Positions 25,568 through 35,382 of a stretch of DNA of 64,000 nucleotides are shown here, one piece after another (the first letter of the stretch is position 1; every line of letters begins with the position of its first letter). Source of the stretch: Leisingera thetidis (lineage in GTDB: Bacteria > Pseudomonadota > Alphaproteobacteria > Rhodobacterales > Rhodobacteraceae); contig NZ_CP109787.1 of assembly GCF_025857195.1 (NCBI RefSeq), positions 1,367,501-1,431,500 on the forward strand, written 5' to 3'. The notes under the pieces are model-generated. The model saw only the letters and a list, made by a program, of their open reading frames with translations. It searched no databases and was not told the DNA's origin. Both the position numbers and the translations under genes were made by a program.

Positions 25568-26454
25568 TTGCCCCCCTTCAGCAGCTTGAAAGCATCGCCA
25601 AAGGCCTCCAGCGCGTGGGCGGGCACCACAATGGTCTGCTTGCCGTCGCCGTTGCCAAGCGCATTCAGCGCCTCGACCTGTTTCAGCGCCACCTGGTACT
25701 GCGCCGCCTCGATGCCGTATTCACGGATCGCCTTGGCCACCACCCCGGTTGCATAGGCTTCGGCCTGGGCCTGGACGCGGCGCGCCTTGGCGGCCTGTTC
25801 GGCGGCATACAGCTCTGCGTCGGCCTGCAATTCGACCGCGCGTTTCTGGCCCTCGGCCTTGGTCACCTCGGCGCGGCGGGCGCGTTCGGCGTTCAACTGC
25901 TGCAGCATCGCGTCGCGGGTGGCCTGGTCCAGGTTCACGTCGAGGATCTCGGCGCGGGTCACCTCGATGCCCCAGTCATCCACCGCGGTCTCGACGCTGG
26001 CCTGGATCTGGCCGATCAGCTGCGACCGGTTGGCCTGCACCTCGTCCAGGTCCATCTTGCCGATCTCGGCGCGCACGATGCCGGCCACGGTGGTGGCGAT
26101 GGCGCCATCGACGTCGCGGATCCGGTAGACGGTCTTTTCCGGCTCCAGGATGCGGTAGAACACCGAGGTGTCGATCTGCACCAGCACGTTGTCCTTGGTG
26201 ATCGCGTCCTGGCTGGCGTTGGGCAGCTGGCGCTCGAGGATCGAGATCTTGTGGCGCGCAACATCGAGGAAGGGCACGATGAAATTGATGCCCGGGCCCA
26301 GCACCGAGTGCAGGCGGCCGAAGCGTTCGACCACGTATTTCTCCGATTGCGGCACGATGCGGATGCCCTTGAGCGCCACGATGATCAGCAGCACCGCCCC
26401 GAGCAGGTAGAGCAGGTTGCCGGACAGCAGATCGAGAATGTCGTCTTCGTTCAT
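25564..26454 (-). CDS. SPFH/stomatin-type membrane protein (QmcA-like)
   Basis: The 296-residue protein starts with a membrane helix (NLLYLLGAVLLIIVALKGI) followed by the SPFH domain (PQSEKYVVERFGRLHSVLGP) and a coiled-coil region (NAERARRAEVTKAEGQKRAV). It would assemble into large membrane-bound rings that shape lipid domains or regulate proteolysis. It is the first gene of a two-gene unit with the NfeD-like gene. The C-terminal end, KLLKGGK, is short. The family is certain; the exact cellular role is not. Confidence 0.93.
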   Translation of the reverse strand: MNEDDILDLLSGNLLYLLGAVLLIIVALKGIRIVPQSEKYVVERFGRLHSVLGPGINFIVPFLDVARHKISILERQLPNASQDAITKDNVLVQIDTSVFYRILEPEKTVYRIRDVDGAIATTVAGIVRAEIGKMDLDEVQANRSQLIGQIQASVETAVDDWGIEVTRAEILDVNLDQATRDAMLQQLNAERARRAEVTKAEGQKRAVELQADAELYAAEQAAKARRVQAQAEAYATGVVAKAIREYGIEAAQYQVALKQVEALNALGNGDGKQTIVVPAHALEAFGDAFKLLKGGK

Positions 26455-26511
26455 GAATGTTCTTTCTGTATCAAAGCCCTGACCAAAGGATCGGCGGTGC
26501 GCAGCGGCAGG

Positions 26512-27945
26512 TCAAGTGTCGCTGCCGCTGTCCGCGGCAGACCGGGTTTTTGCAAGCTTGCGGCGCAGCGGGGTCGGGCGCACGTGGTTTTCGATCTCGG
26601 CATAGATCAGCGCCGCGATATTCTTGTCGGAGGTTTTCTCGATGCCCTCCAGCCCGGGCGAGGAGTTGACCTCGAGCACCTTGGGGCCGGTGTCCGAGCG
26701 CAGCAGGTCGACGCCCGCGACATTGAGGTGGAAGGCCTTGGCGGCGCGCACCGCGGTGCTGCGCTCCTCCTTGGTGATGCGCACCGCCTCGGCGCTGCCG
26801 CCGAGATGCAGGTTGGAGCGGAAATCGCCCTCGGCGCCGGAACGCTTCATCGCCGCGACCACCCGCGCGCCGACCACGAAGCAGCGGATGTCCTCGCCCG
26901 CGGCCTCCTTGACGAACTGCTGCACCAGGAAGTTGGCCTGCAGGCCGCGGAAGGCGGTGATGACGCTTTCGGCGGCCTTCTTGGTTTCGGCCAGCACCAC
27001 GCCCTTGCCCTGGGTGCTTTCCAGCAGCTTGACGATCAGCGGCGCGCCGCCGGCGATGCCGATCAGGTTGGCGGTATCCTTGGGCGAGGCGGCAAAGGCG
27101 GTCGACGGCATGCCGATCTTCTGCCGCGCCAGCATCTGGTGCGCGTGCAGCTTGTCGCGGCTGGCGGTGATGCCGGCGCTGCCGTTGACGCAATAGGTGC
27201 CCAGGGTCTCGAACTGGCGCAGCAGCGCGGTGCCGTACTGGGTGACCGAGGCGCCGATCCGGGGGATCACCGCGTCATAGCGGGGCAGGCGGTTGCCGTC
27301 ATAGTGGATTTCCGGCGCCAGCGCGTTGATCGCCATGTAGCAGCGGGTGGTGTTGATCACCTCCACCGTATGACCGCGCTTCTCGCCCTCCTCGACCAGG
27401 CGGCGGGTGGAATAATTGTCCTCGCGGCTGAGCACGGCGATGCGCAGGGCGCGGTTCGGCGCCGCCTTGCGGATGGCGGCAGAGGCGTAGACGGAATAGT
27501 CCAGTTCCGGCTGGCACATGCGCTCGCCCGGCACCACGGTGACGTTTTCGGTCAGCGCCTGGCGGCCCAGCAGCATGTGCTTGGCCATGCCGCGCCGGTC
27601 GGTGAGGGTGATCTCCACCGGCCAGCTCTGGCCGTCCACCTGCAGCGGCGTGCGGATCACGAAGCGCAGCTCGCTTTCGCCGTTGGAGGAGGTGACCTCG
27701 CGCCGGTCGGTGATCAGCGCCGAGCAGGGGATTTCCAGATCGTACTGGCCGGGGATCGGGTGCACCATGAACCGCACCTTGGGCGCATTGGCCGGCCCGA
27801 AGGTCTCGATCTCGGTTGCATGCAGGGCGGAGGTGCGGGCGCCGGTGTCCACTTTGGCGCGCAGCGCGGGCAGGCCGAGGTCAGGCAGGCTGACCCACTC
27901 CTCCCACCCGAGTTTCAGTTTCGGCGCCTGGTCTTGTGTGGACAT
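26512..27945 (-). CDS. rimK: RimB-RimK fusion: glutamate-tail protease domain plus S6--glutamate ligase
   Basis: Two domains are fused in 477 residues. Residues 1 to about 150 form a RimB-like retropepsin-fold domain (PF05618-type, once called ATP-dependent zinc protease) with the catalytic-type motif [12 protein letters not shown]. Residues about 165-465 form a RimK ATP-grasp ligase, with [19 protein letters not shown], the [15 protein letters not shown] strand, and the metal-binding [14 protein letters not shown]. RimK adds glutamates to ribosomal protein S6 in enteric bacteria, and RimB cuts them off. Fusion would put writer and eraser on one chain. S6 as the substrate is assumed by family. 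Confidence 0.9.
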   Translation of the reverse strand: MSTQDQAPKLKLGWEEWVSLPDLGLPALRAKVDTGARTSALHATEIETFGPANAPKVRFMVHPIPGQYDLEIPCSALITDRREVTSSNGESELRFVIRTPLQVDGQSWPVEITLTDRRGMAKHMLLGRQALTENVTVVPGERMCQPELDYSVYASAAIRKAAPNRALRIAVLSREDNYSTRRLVEEGEKRGHTVEVINTTRCYMAINALAPEIHYDGNRLPRYDAVIPRIGASVTQYGTALLRQFETLGTYCVNGSAGITASRDKLHAHQMLARQKIGMPSTAFAASPKDTANLIGIAGGAPLIVKLLESTQGKGVVLAETKKAAESVITAFRGLQANFLVQQFVKEAAGEDIRCFVVGARVVAAMKRSGAEGDFRSNLHLGGSAEAVRITKEERSTAVRAAKAFHLNVAGVDLLRSDTGPKVLEVNSSPGLEGIEKTSDKNIAALIYAEIENHVRPTPLRRKLAKTRSAADSGSDT

Positions 27946-28014
27946 GCGCGGGGCTCCTTGGCATTAGGGGGAATCACCGGTGTGCCGGTGTCATGGTAAC
28001 GGCAGGAATACGAG

Positions 28015-29145
28015 ATGGCAGAGCTTTTCAACTTTGAACTGAAGGCAACGGACGGCAAAGCGCGCACAGGTGTCATCAATACGCCGCGCGGCGAGATCCG
28101 CACGCCTGCCTTCATGCCGGTTGGCACTGCCGCAACGGTCAAGGCGATGATGCCGGAAAGCGTGCGCGCCACGGGGGCCGATATCCTGCTGGGCAATACC
28201 TACCACCTGATGCTGCGCCCCAGCGCCGAGCGCATCGACCGTTTGGGGGGCTTGCACAGGTTCATGAACTGGGAGCGCCCGATCCTGACCGATTCCGGCG
28301 GCTTTCAGGTGATGTCGCTGGCGGGCCTGCGCAAGCTGACCGAGAAGGGCGTCACCTTCAAGAGCCACATCGACGGCTCCAAGCACGAGCTGACGCCGGA
28401 ACGCTCGATGGAGATCCAGCGGCTTTTGGGTTCGGACATCGTGATGTGCTTTGACGAATGCCCGGCGCTGCCTGCGGACCGGGACCGGATCGCTGAATCG
28501 ATGCGGCTGTCGATGCGCTGGGCGGAGCGGTCGCGCGCGGCCTTCGGCGACCGGCCGGGGCATGCGCTGTTCGGCATCATGCAGGGCGGGCTCGAGCCGG
28601 ACCTGCGCGAGGAATCGGCGGAAGCGCTGAAGGCAATCGGGTTCGAGGGCTACGCCGTCGGCGGCCTTGCGGTGGGCGAGGGGCAGGAGGCGATGTTCGG
28701 CTGCCTCGACTACGCTCCCGGTTTCCTGCCCGAGGACAAGCCGCGCTATCTGATGGGGGTGGGCAAGCCCGACGACATCGTCGGCGCCGTTGCCCGCGGC
28801 ATCGACATGATGGACTGCGTGCTGCCGTCGCGCTCGGGCCGCACCGGCCAGGCGTTCACCCGTCACGGCGTGGTGAACATCAAGAACGCCCGCCACCAGG
28901 ACGACCCGCGGCCGCTGGACGAGGCCTGCGGCTGCCCGGCCTGCGCGAACTACTCCCGCGCCTATCTGCACCATGTGTTCCGCTCCAACGAGATGATCTC
29001 GGGGATGCTGCTGACCTGGCACAACCTGCATTATTTCCAGGACATCATGGGCGGCATGCGGGAGGCGATTGCGGCGGGCACGTTTGAGGCCTGGCAGCAG
29101 GATTTCCACAGCACCCGCGCGCAGGGCGATATCGAGCCGCTGTAG
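28015..29145 (+). CDS. tgt: tRNA-guanine transglycosylase (queuine)
   Basis: The 376-residue TIM-barrel enzyme exchanges guanine-34 for preQ1 in tRNAs with GUN anticodons, including the tRNA-Asp copies at 37351-37732. The catalytic loop [19 protein letters not shown] and the second aspartate region [11 protein letters not shown] are visible, and zinc ligands [16 protein letters not shown] are complete. AGGAATACGAG precedes ATG 28015. It is divergent from the RimB-RimK gene. Length and motifs are standard for bacterial enzymes. Confidence 0.97.
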   Translation: MAELFNFELKATDGKARTGVINTPRGEIRTPAFMPVGTAATVKAMMPESVRATGADILLGNTYHLMLRPSAERIDRLGGLHRFMNWERPILTDSGGFQVMSLAGLRKLTEKGVTFKSHIDGSKHELTPERSMEIQRLLGSDIVMCFDECPALPADRDRIAESMRLSMRWAERSRAAFGDRPGHALFGIMQGGLEPDLREESAEALKAIGFEGYAVGGLAVGEGQEAMFGCLDYAPGFLPEDKPRYLMGVGKPDDIVGAVARGIDMMDCVLPSRSGRTGQAFTRHGVVNIKNARHQDDPRPLDEACGCPACANYSRAYLHHVFRSNEMISGMLLTWHNLHYFQDIMGGMREAIAAGTFEAWQQDFHSTRAQGDIEPL

Positions 29146-29210
29146 CCGCCTGTTCCGTTCATCAGTTGTGAAGATCCTCTCTGCTATGCTGGCGCGAAAA
29201 AGCGGAGGGG

Positions 29211-29876
29211 ATGGCAATGACCTGGATGCGTGCGGCTGCTGTTGCGGCCATGCTCGGCGGCTGTTCGGCCGTGCAGGCGCAGACCGCGCAAAGCGGCGGT
29301 GCGCCGGGATCGCTGGCTGAAGCCTCGTCTTTTTTCAAGGCGCCGCGGCTGGACGGCTGTGCACTCACCCTGGAGGAGCTGCTCAAGGGCAAGTCCAGCG
29401 CGCTGCGCGGGCGCTGGATCATGCGCAAGGGGCCGGGCGAAATGGGGCTCGCCGCCGCAGGGCGTGTTGAAATGCTGCCGCTGCCGCAGCGCACCGGCGA
29501 TGTGGTTTCGCTGGATTTCAGGAACGGCCGGCTGGTGGCGGATTCGCCGGTTCTGGGATTCCTGCCGGTGGCGGTCCAGGACCGGGCGCCGCCGGAGCCG
29601 GGCACAGGGCTGAGGGCCGCAAGCGTAGGCCGCGGCGATCTGCCGGACAGCGCCGAGGTTTTTCTGGACGAGATCGCGCTGGGCCCCTTGCCCTGCGGCC
29701 CGGAGCAGCTGCTGCGGCTGAACATGCAAGCCAGCCCGGACACCGGAACCGGAGACGTGCTGCGGCAGGAATACCGTCTGTATCTGATCGACCAGTCCCG
29801 GATCAGCGGGATCTACCGCGAAACCGGCGCAGCGGGCCGGCTGGAGCGCGGCCTGGTGACGCTGTGGCGCCGCTGA
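29211..29876 (+). CDS. Putative secreted lipoprotein, unknown function
   Basis: No family is recognised. The 221-residue product begins with a hydrophobic stretch AAAVAAMLGGCSAVQAQ, in which LGGC is an acceptable lipobox with Cys17 as the lipid-modified residue. The mature part is a mixed alpha/beta sequence with PEPGTGLRAASVGRGDLPD in the middle and only two further cysteines. It follows tgt by 65 bases on the same strand and could be co-transcribed. I call it an envelope protein from the signal only. Confidence 0.6.
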   Translation: MAMTWMRAAAVAAMLGGCSAVQAQTAQSGGAPGSLAEASSFFKAPRLDGCALTLEELLKGKSSALRGRWIMRKGPGEMGLAAAGRVEMLPLPQRTGDVVSLDFRNGRLVADSPVLGFLPVAVQDRAPPEPGTGLRAASVGRGDLPDSAEVFLDEIALGPLPCGPEQLLRLNMQASPDTGTGDVLRQEYRLYLIDQSRISGIYRETGAAGRLERGLVTLWRR

Positions 29877-30007
29877 CCGCCGTCCTGCCCGGCCGCCCGG
29901 CGGACCGCCGGGCAAACGTTAGTTCTTTGCTCACCCTTTCCCTATTTGCGCCCTTGTGGTCCGGGCCCGCAGCGGGCAAGGTGGGTCCCGACCTTGCGGC
30001 GGGCTGG

Positions 30008-30035
30008 TTGAAAACTGTTAACCATCCCCCCAGAT
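30008..30035 (+). promoter_or_regulatory. Candidate heat-shock (sigma-32) promoter for lon
   Basis: TTGAAA at 30008-30013 is followed, after 14 bases, by CCCCAGAT at 30028-30035. This resembles the RpoH pattern TTGAAA...CCCCAT with a single mismatch in the second box. It lies 78 bases before the lon start, and lon is a known heat-shock gene. Confidence 0.4.
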
Positions 30036-30112
30036 AAAGACATCCAATGAGGAGACGGGCCAACGCTGCCGAAGACCGGGGCGGGCCGTCTTGCCAAACC
30101 AAAGGACCGAGT

Positions 30113-32524
30113 ATGCAAGAGCCACTCAATTCCTCCTACCCAGTCCTGCCGCTGCGCGACATCGTGGTGTTTCCCCACATGATCGTGCCGCTGTTCGTGG
30201 GCCGGGAAAAATCGGTGCGCGCCCTGGAAGAGGTGATGGCGGATGACAAGCAGATCCTGCTGTCCAGCCAGATCGACCCTTCCGAGGACGACCCTGAAAC
30301 CGACAGCATCTATACCGTCGGCGTGCTGGCCAATGTGCTGCAGCTGCTGAAGCTGCCCGATGGCACCGTCAAGGTGCTGGTCGAGGGCCAGAGCCGGGTG
30401 AAGATCACCGAGTTTCTGGAGAACGACAATTTCTTCGAGGCGAAAGCCGAAGAACTGGCGGAGATGCCCGGCGACGTCACCACCACCGAGGCGCTGGTGC
30501 GCACCGTCGGCGACGAGTTCGAGCGCTATGCCAAGGTGCGCAAGAACATCCCCGAGGAGGCGCTGTCTGCCGTCGGCGAGACCGCCGAGCCGGCCAAGCT
30601 GGCCGACCTGGTGGCCGGCCATCTGGGCATCGAGGTCGACCGCAAGCAGGAACTGCTGGAGACGCTGAGCGTCAGCGAGCGGCTGGAGAAGGTCTATGGC
30701 CTGATGCAGGGCGAGATGTCGGTGCTGCAGGTCGAGAAGAAGATCAAGACCCGCGTCAAATCGCAGATGGAGAAGACCCAGCGCGAATATTATCTGAATG
30801 AGCAGATGAAGGCCATTCAGAAGGAGCTGGGCGACGGCGAAGAGGGCGCCGGCGAAATCGCCGAGCTGGAAGAGAAGATCGCCGCCACCAAACTGTCGAA
30901 AGAGGCGCGCGAGAAGGCCGATGCCGAGCTGAAGAAGCTCAAGAACATGTCGCCGATGTCGGCCGAGGCGACCGTGGTGCGCAACTATCTCGACTGGATG
31001 CTGTCGATCCCGTGGGGCACCAAGTCGCGCGTCAAGAAGGACCTGAACAAGGCGCAGGAGATCCTGGATGCGGATCACTACGGGCTTGAGAAGGTCAAGG
31101 AGCGGATCGTCGAGTACCTGGCGGTGCAGCAGCGTTCGGTCAAGCTGAAGGGGCCGATCCTGTGCCTCGTCGGCCCGCCGGGCGTGGGCAAGACCTCGCT
31201 GGGCAAATCGGTGGCCAAGGCGACGGGGCGCGAGTTCATCCGCATCAGCTTGGGCGGCGTGCGCGACGAGTCCGAGATCCGCGGCCACCGCCGCACCTAC
31301 ATCGGTTCGATGCCGGGCAAGATCATCCAGGCGCTGAAGAAGGCGAAAACCACCAACCCGCTGATCCTGCTCGATGAAATCGACAAGATGGGCCAGGATT
31401 TCCGCGGCGACCCGGCGAGCGCCATGCTGGAGGTGCTGGATCCGGAACAGAACAACACCTTCATGGACCACTACCTTGAGGTGGAATACGATCTGTCGAA
31501 CGTGATGTTCCTGACCACCTCTAACAGCTACAACATGCCGGGGCCGCTCTTGGACCGGATGGAGATCATTCCGCTGTCGGGCTACACCGAGGATGAAAAG
31601 CGCGAGATCGCCAAGCAGCACCTGATTTCCAAGCAGGTGAAGAACCACGGCCTGAAGGCCAAGGAGTTCGAGCTGACCGAGGAGGCGGTGACCGAGATGA
31701 TCCGCACCTACACCCGCGAGGCCGGCGTGCGGAACCTGGAGCGCGAGATCGCCAAGGTGGCGCGCAAGTCGCTGACCAAGATCATCAAGAAAGAGGCCGA
31801 CAGCGTGACGGTCACGGCGGAGAACCTCGATGATTTCCTGGGCGTGCCGAAATTCCGTTTCGGCCTGGCCGAGAAGGAAGACCAGGTCGGCGTGGTGACC
31901 GGGCTTGCCTATACCTCCGTCGGCGGCGAACTGTTGTCGATCGAGGCGCTGCGGCTGCCCGGCAAGGGCCGGATGAAGACCACCGGCAAGCTGGGCGACG
32001 TGATGAAGGAATCGATCGAGGCGGCCTCCAGCTATGTCCGTTCGGTATCGCCGAAGCTGGGCATCAAGCCGCCGAAGTTCGACCACTGGGACATCCACGT
32101 GCACGTGCCGGAAGGGGCAACGCCCAAGGACGGGCCGTCGGCCGGCCTTGCCATGGTGACCTCGATCGTGTCGGTGCTGACCGGCATCCCCGTGCGCAAG
32201 GATATCGCCATGACCGGCGAGGTGACCCTGCGCGGCAATGCGCTGGCAATCGGCGGGCTCAAGGAAAAACTGCTGGCGGCGCTGCGCGGCGGCGTCAAGA
32301 CGGTGCTGATCCCGCAGGAGAATGAAAAGGACCTGCCGGACATTCCCGCCAACGTGAAAGAGGGGCTGGAAATCATCCCGGTCTCGCATGTGTCGGAAGT
32401 TCTGGACCATGCGCTGGTGTCCAAGCCTGAACCCATCGAATGGGATGAGGCGGCCGAGGAAGCAGCCGCGGCCAAGGCAGCCCTGAAGGGATCCGGCGAA
32501 GGGGCGGGGGCGACAGCCCACTGA
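30113..32524 (+). CDS. lon: ATP-dependent protease La (Lon)
   Basis: The 803-residue cytoplasmic protease unfolds and degrades damaged and regulatory proteins. Its N-terminal substrate domain ([20 protein letters not shown]) is followed by an AAA+ module with Walker [13 protein letters not shown], Walker [11 protein letters not shown] and the sensor region, and a Ser-Lys protease domain with Ser676 ([11 protein letters not shown]) and Lys719 ([14 protein letters not shown]). I start at ATG 30113, the usual N-terminus; an in-frame ATG at 30047 would add 22 unrelated residues. AAAGGACCGAG lies upstream. A strong terminator follows. Confidence 0.97.
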   Translation: MQEPLNSSYPVLPLRDIVVFPHMIVPLFVGREKSVRALEEVMADDKQILLSSQIDPSEDDPETDSIYTVGVLANVLQLLKLPDGTVKVLVEGQSRVKITEFLENDNFFEAKAEELAEMPGDVTTTEALVRTVGDEFERYAKVRKNIPEEALSAVGETAEPAKLADLVAGHLGIEVDRKQELLETLSVSERLEKVYGLMQGEMSVLQVEKKIKTRVKSQMEKTQREYYLNEQMKAIQKELGDGEEGAGEIAELEEKIAATKLSKEAREKADAELKKLKNMSPMSAEATVVRNYLDWMLSIPWGTKSRVKKDLNKAQEILDADHYGLEKVKERIVEYLAVQQRSVKLKGPILCLVGPPGVGKTSLGKSVAKATGREFIRISLGGVRDESEIRGHRRTYIGSMPGKIIQALKKAKTTNPLILLDEIDKMGQDFRGDPASAMLEVLDPEQNNTFMDHYLEVEYDLSNVMFLTTSNSYNMPGPLLDRMEIIPLSGYTEDEKREIAKQHLISKQVKNHGLKAKEFELTEEAVTEMIRTYTREAGVRNLEREIAKVARKSLTKIIKKEADSVTVTAENLDDFLGVPKFRFGLAEKEDQVGVVTGLAYTSVGGELLSIEALRLPGKGRMKTTGKLGDVMKESIEAASSYVRSVSPKLGIKPPKFDHWDIHVHVPEGATPKDGPSAGLAMVTSIVSVLTGIPVRKDIAMTGEVTLRGNALAIGGLKEKLLAALRGGVKTVLIPQENEKDLPDIPANVKEGLEIIPVSHVSEVLDHALVSKPEPIEWDEAAEEAAAAKAALKGSGEGAGATAH

Positions 32525-32549
32525 TCCGGCCGGAGATCCCGCAAAAAAG

Positions 32550-32579
32550 AAAGGGCGGTCCCGCGGGGCCGCCCTTTTC
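32550..32579 (+). terminator. Rho-independent terminator of lon
   Basis: AAGGGCGG and CCGCCCTT form the stem, with an inner CCC/GGG pairing, and the right arm runs into TTTTCA. It lies 25 bases after the lon stop. Confidence 0.88.
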
Positions 32580-32840
32580 AGGTGGTCTCTTCCGTTCTGG
32601 CCCTTCTTGCCGGGGCATGCTGTTCAGGGGGCTTCGGCTCCGGAGCCGGGCAGGGCTCCCGCCGGCCGCAGGATGCGCCGGGGCGCATCCGCGGCCGTTG
32701 GGCGTGGCGCCGGACCGGTTTCCGGTCCGGCGCGCAGCCTGCCCCGTGCCGGGGCAGTCTGCCTGCTCCGTGGACCGGACGCCGCCTGCGCGCGCCGCAG
32801 GGCGGTGCGGCCCGGGGGCCGCATCAGCAGGCTGCCGGCG

Positions 32841-33896
32841 TCAGGCGGCTTTGCTGGACCGGGCCATTTTTGCTTGCACCGTGGCGATGGCCATTTCTGC
32901 CGGGCTGGCATCCGCAGCTTCGGCCTGGGTCAGAATCGCCGCCATTGTCTCGTCGAGCGCCTTCAGCTTCTCGGCAACAAAGCCTTCGCGGTCCTTGATC
33001 CGCAGGATTTCGGTCGCCACGTTGATGATGCCGCCGCCATTGGCGACGAAGTCCGGCGCGTAGAGAATGCCGCGTGCGTGCAGCGCGGCGGCGTCCGCTG
33101 CAGTGGCCAGCTGGTTGTTGGCGCCGCCTGCGACAATGTCCGCCTTCAGCTGCGGGATGGTGCGGGCGTTCAGGATGCCGCCGATGGCGCAGGGCGCAAA
33201 GATGTCTGCATCGGCGCCGTAGATGCCGGCCAGCGGCACCGCCCTGGCGCCGAACGCGGCAATCGCCTGCTCCACGCGGGTCTCGTCGATGTCGGTGACG
33301 ATCAGCTTGGCGCCGGCCTCTTTCAGGAACTGGCAGAGATACCAGCCGACATGGCCCAGCCCCTGCACGGCAATCGTGACGCCGCCGAGGTCACGGCTGC
33401 CATGCTTGTGCGCGCGGGCGGTCCGGATTGCGTTGAAAATGCCGCGTGCGGTGACGGGCGAGGGATCGCCGCTGGCGAATTCGCCGTCGGGAAGGCCTGC
33501 CGCAAACCGGGTTTCCTCCGCCAGAACGGCGAGGTCCGCCGGGCTCATGCCCATGTCCTCGGCGGTGATGTAGCGGCCGTCCAGCCCTTCGATCGCGCGG
33601 CCGAAGGCGCGCAGCAGCTCAGGCGTCTTGCTTGTGGCCGGATCGCCGATGATCACCGCCTTGCCGCCGCCCAGTGCCAGCCCGGCGGCGGCATTTTTGT
33701 ACGTCATGCCTTCGCTCAGCCGCAGAACGTCGGTCAGCGCGTCCTCTTCGCTGGCGTAAGGGCGCATCCGCAGCCCCCCGGCAGCCGGGCCCAGCCGGGT
33801 GGAATGGACGGCAATAAAGCCCAGGAGGCCAACCGATGGCTCCTCGACCCGGTAGATTTCCTCATGGGTGCCTGATGCGACGGCAGTCACTGTCAT
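32841..33896 (-). CDS. Leucine/phenylalanine/valine dehydrogenase family
   Basis: The 351-residue enzyme interconverts a branched-chain or aromatic amino acid and its 2-oxo acid with NAD. Active-site lysine is in GLALGGGKAVIIGDP, and the Rossmann nucleotide motif is VQGLGHVGWYLC followed by the IVTDID strand; the dimerisation domain opens with LGPAAGGLRMRPYASEEDAL. Leucine dehydrogenase is the most likely activity from its length and N-terminus. It is divergent from an Lrp regulator, which fits amino-acid-responsive control. Confidence 0.92.
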   Translation of the reverse strand: MTVTAVASGTHEEIYRVEEPSVGLLGFIAVHSTRLGPAAGGLRMRPYASEEDALTDVLRLSEGMTYKNAAAGLALGGGKAVIIGDPATSKTPELLRAFGRAIEGLDGRYITAEDMGMSPADLAVLAEETRFAAGLPDGEFASGDPSPVTARGIFNAIRTARAHKHGSRDLGGVTIAVQGLGHVGWYLCQFLKEAGAKLIVTDIDETRVEQAIAAFGARAVPLAGIYGADADIFAPCAIGGILNARTIPQLKADIVAGGANNQLATAADAAALHARGILYAPDFVANGGGIINVATEILRIKDREGFVAEKLKALDETMAAILTQAEAADASPAEMAIATVQAKMARSSKAA

Positions 33897-34028
33897 CTGG
33901 ATCGCTCCTCCTCAAATCGCCCCGATAATACTGGGGCGGCGGCGCGGGTTTTCACCAAAAATCCATGCCGGACTTGTGAAGTTTGGTGGTATTCTCCAAC
34001 AAGGCCGCCAAAAGCACGGGAAACCTCC

Positions 34029-34484
34029 ATGGATTCGATTGACCGCAAGATTGTCGCCGCGCTTCAGCGCAATGGCCGCCTGAAGATTTCAGACCTGTCC
34101 GCCATGGTCGGCCTGTCGCCGACGCCCTGCGCCCGCCGGGTCGCCCTGCTGGAGGAGCGGGGCGTGATCTGCGGCTATTCGGCCCGCGTCGATCAGGCCA
34201 AGCTGGGGCTTCCGGTCACCATATTTGTCGCGGTCGAGCTGGAGAAACAATCCGCGGAGGCGCTGAGCGCCTTTGAAAACGCGGTGCGCCGGTTCGACCA
34301 GGTGATGGAGTGCTATCTGATGACCGGAACGCGGGATATCCTGCTGCGGGTGGTGGCCGAGGACCTGCCGGATTTCGACCGGTTCCTGGAGGACCGGCTG
34401 ATGCGGGTGCCCGGTATCCGCAACACCCGCTCCAGCTTCACCCTGCGCACGATGATCCGGCGCGATGCCCTGCCGGACTGCTAA
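34029..34484 (+). CDS. Lrp/AsnC family regulator
   Basis: The 151-residue regulator has the N-terminal winged helix (DRKIVAALQRNGRLKISDLS and recognition helix GLSPTPCARRVALLE) and a RAM effector domain. It is divergent from the leucine-dehydrogenase-family gene across a 132-base gap, so that gene is the probable target and a branched-chain or aromatic amino acid the probable effector (inference). It differs in sequence from the sulfate-linked Lrp at 12238, so the two are separate paralogues. Confidence 0.9.
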   Translation: MDSIDRKIVAALQRNGRLKISDLSAMVGLSPTPCARRVALLEERGVICGYSARVDQAKLGLPVTIFVAVELEKQSAEALSAFENAVRRFDQVMECYLMTGTRDILLRVVAEDLPDFDRFLEDRLMRVPGIRNTRSSFTLRTMIRRDALPDC

Positions 34485-34605
34485 TTGGTTCACGCCTGCG
34501 GTCCAGCTGTGCTAGGCTGGCGGCACAGGACAGGCTTTTTCCAGCCGGCAGCCAACCGAAGCCCCGGCCGCGGAGAGGGCAGAAAACAGCTCAATGGAGC
34601 ATGAC

Positions 34606-35172
34606 ATGGCAAGAGCAACAAGCAAGGGCGGCGCATCCGCCCGCAACACCAGCACGCGCAAGACCTCCTCCCGCAAGCCGGGCACGCTGACCGCCTCGGC
34701 GGGCAAATCCGCCGCGGCTTCTGCAGCCGCCGGGCCGGATGCCGCGCCGCCGCCGGTCACGGGCACCGCGGCCGGCAAGCTGCCGCAGGCCGCGCCTGCG
34801 GCCGGGGGCTCTGCCGCGCCGGAGCCGGTGGTTGTTGCCGCGGCTGCCCCGGTTGTCGCGGCGCCCGAGCTGGGCAAGAAGGAGCTGGTCGAGCAGGCGG
34901 TGGAACGCTCGGGCATCAAGAAAAAGGATGCCAAGCCGGTTGTGGAAGCGGTTCTGGGGCTGCTGGGCGAGGCGATTGCAGAGGGGCGCGAGCTGAATCT
35001 CAAGCCGTTCGGCAAGCTGAAGATCAACCGCAGCCAGGAGCGCAGCAACGGCAAGGTATTTGTCTGCAAGCTGCGCCGGCCCGAAGCGGCCAAAGGGGCG
35101 GCATCAGAAATTGCGGAAGAAGACCGAAATTCTTCCAAGGACCCTCTTGCGGAGGCCGCATCGGACGGGTAA
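34606..35172 (+). CDS. HU-like DNA-binding protein with long Ala/Pro/Lys N-terminal tail
   Basis: In this 188-residue protein only residues about 90-160 form an HU/IHF-type fold: LGKKELVEQAVERSGIKKKD, then ELNLKPFGKLKINRSQER and the strand GKVFVCKLRRP. The first 85 residues are low-complexity (Ala, Pro, Gly with Lys/Arg/Ser/Thr at the front, such as ARNTSTRKTSSRKPG), like a histone H1 tail. I prefer ATG 34606 because GGAG precedes it; 34594 is an alternative. HU proteins are normally about 90 residues, so this is a doubled-length variant. Confidence 0.85.
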   Translation: MARATSKGGASARNTSTRKTSSRKPGTLTASAGKSAAASAAAGPDAAPPPVTGTAAGKLPQAAPAAGGSAAPEPVVVAAAAPVVAAPELGKKELVEQAVERSGIKKKDAKPVVEAVLGLLGEAIAEGRELNLKPFGKLKINRSQERSNGKVFVCKLRRPEAAKGAASEIAEEDRNSSKDPLAEAASDG

Positions 35173-35185
35173 AAGCCTGCCTCAC

Positions 35186-35260
35186 GGGTGATTAGCTCAG
35201 TGGTAGAGCGCTTCGTTCACATCGAAGATGTCAGGAGTTCAAATCTCTTATCACCCACCA
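35186..35260 (+). tRNA. tRNA-Val (anticodon CAC)
   Basis: A complete cloverleaf: acceptor GGGTGAT with ATCACCC, D arm with AGCTCAGTGGTAGAGC, anticodon stem CTTCG/CGAAG with loop TTCACAT (anticodon CAC), T arm with GTTCAAATC, and an encoded CCA. The anticodon reads GUG codons. Confidence 0.97.
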
Positions 35261-35382
35261 TTCTTCTGAAAGGCGCTCCCTGCAAAGGTTGAGCGCCTTT
35301 TTCTTTTCCGCACTTTCCGGGGTTCCGTTGCCGGCGGCTTGCCGTTACCACTTTGCCGGTAAAACCGAGCAGGGGGCATGCG

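Noticed and set aside
29942..32521. An 859-residue open frame antisense to lon
   Set aside because: Same cause as the others; lon on the plus strand is complete with all catalytic motifs.
34594..34605. ATG 34594 as the start of the HU-like protein
   Set aside because: A better-spaced GGAG favours ATG 34606, and the extra four residues add nothing conserved.
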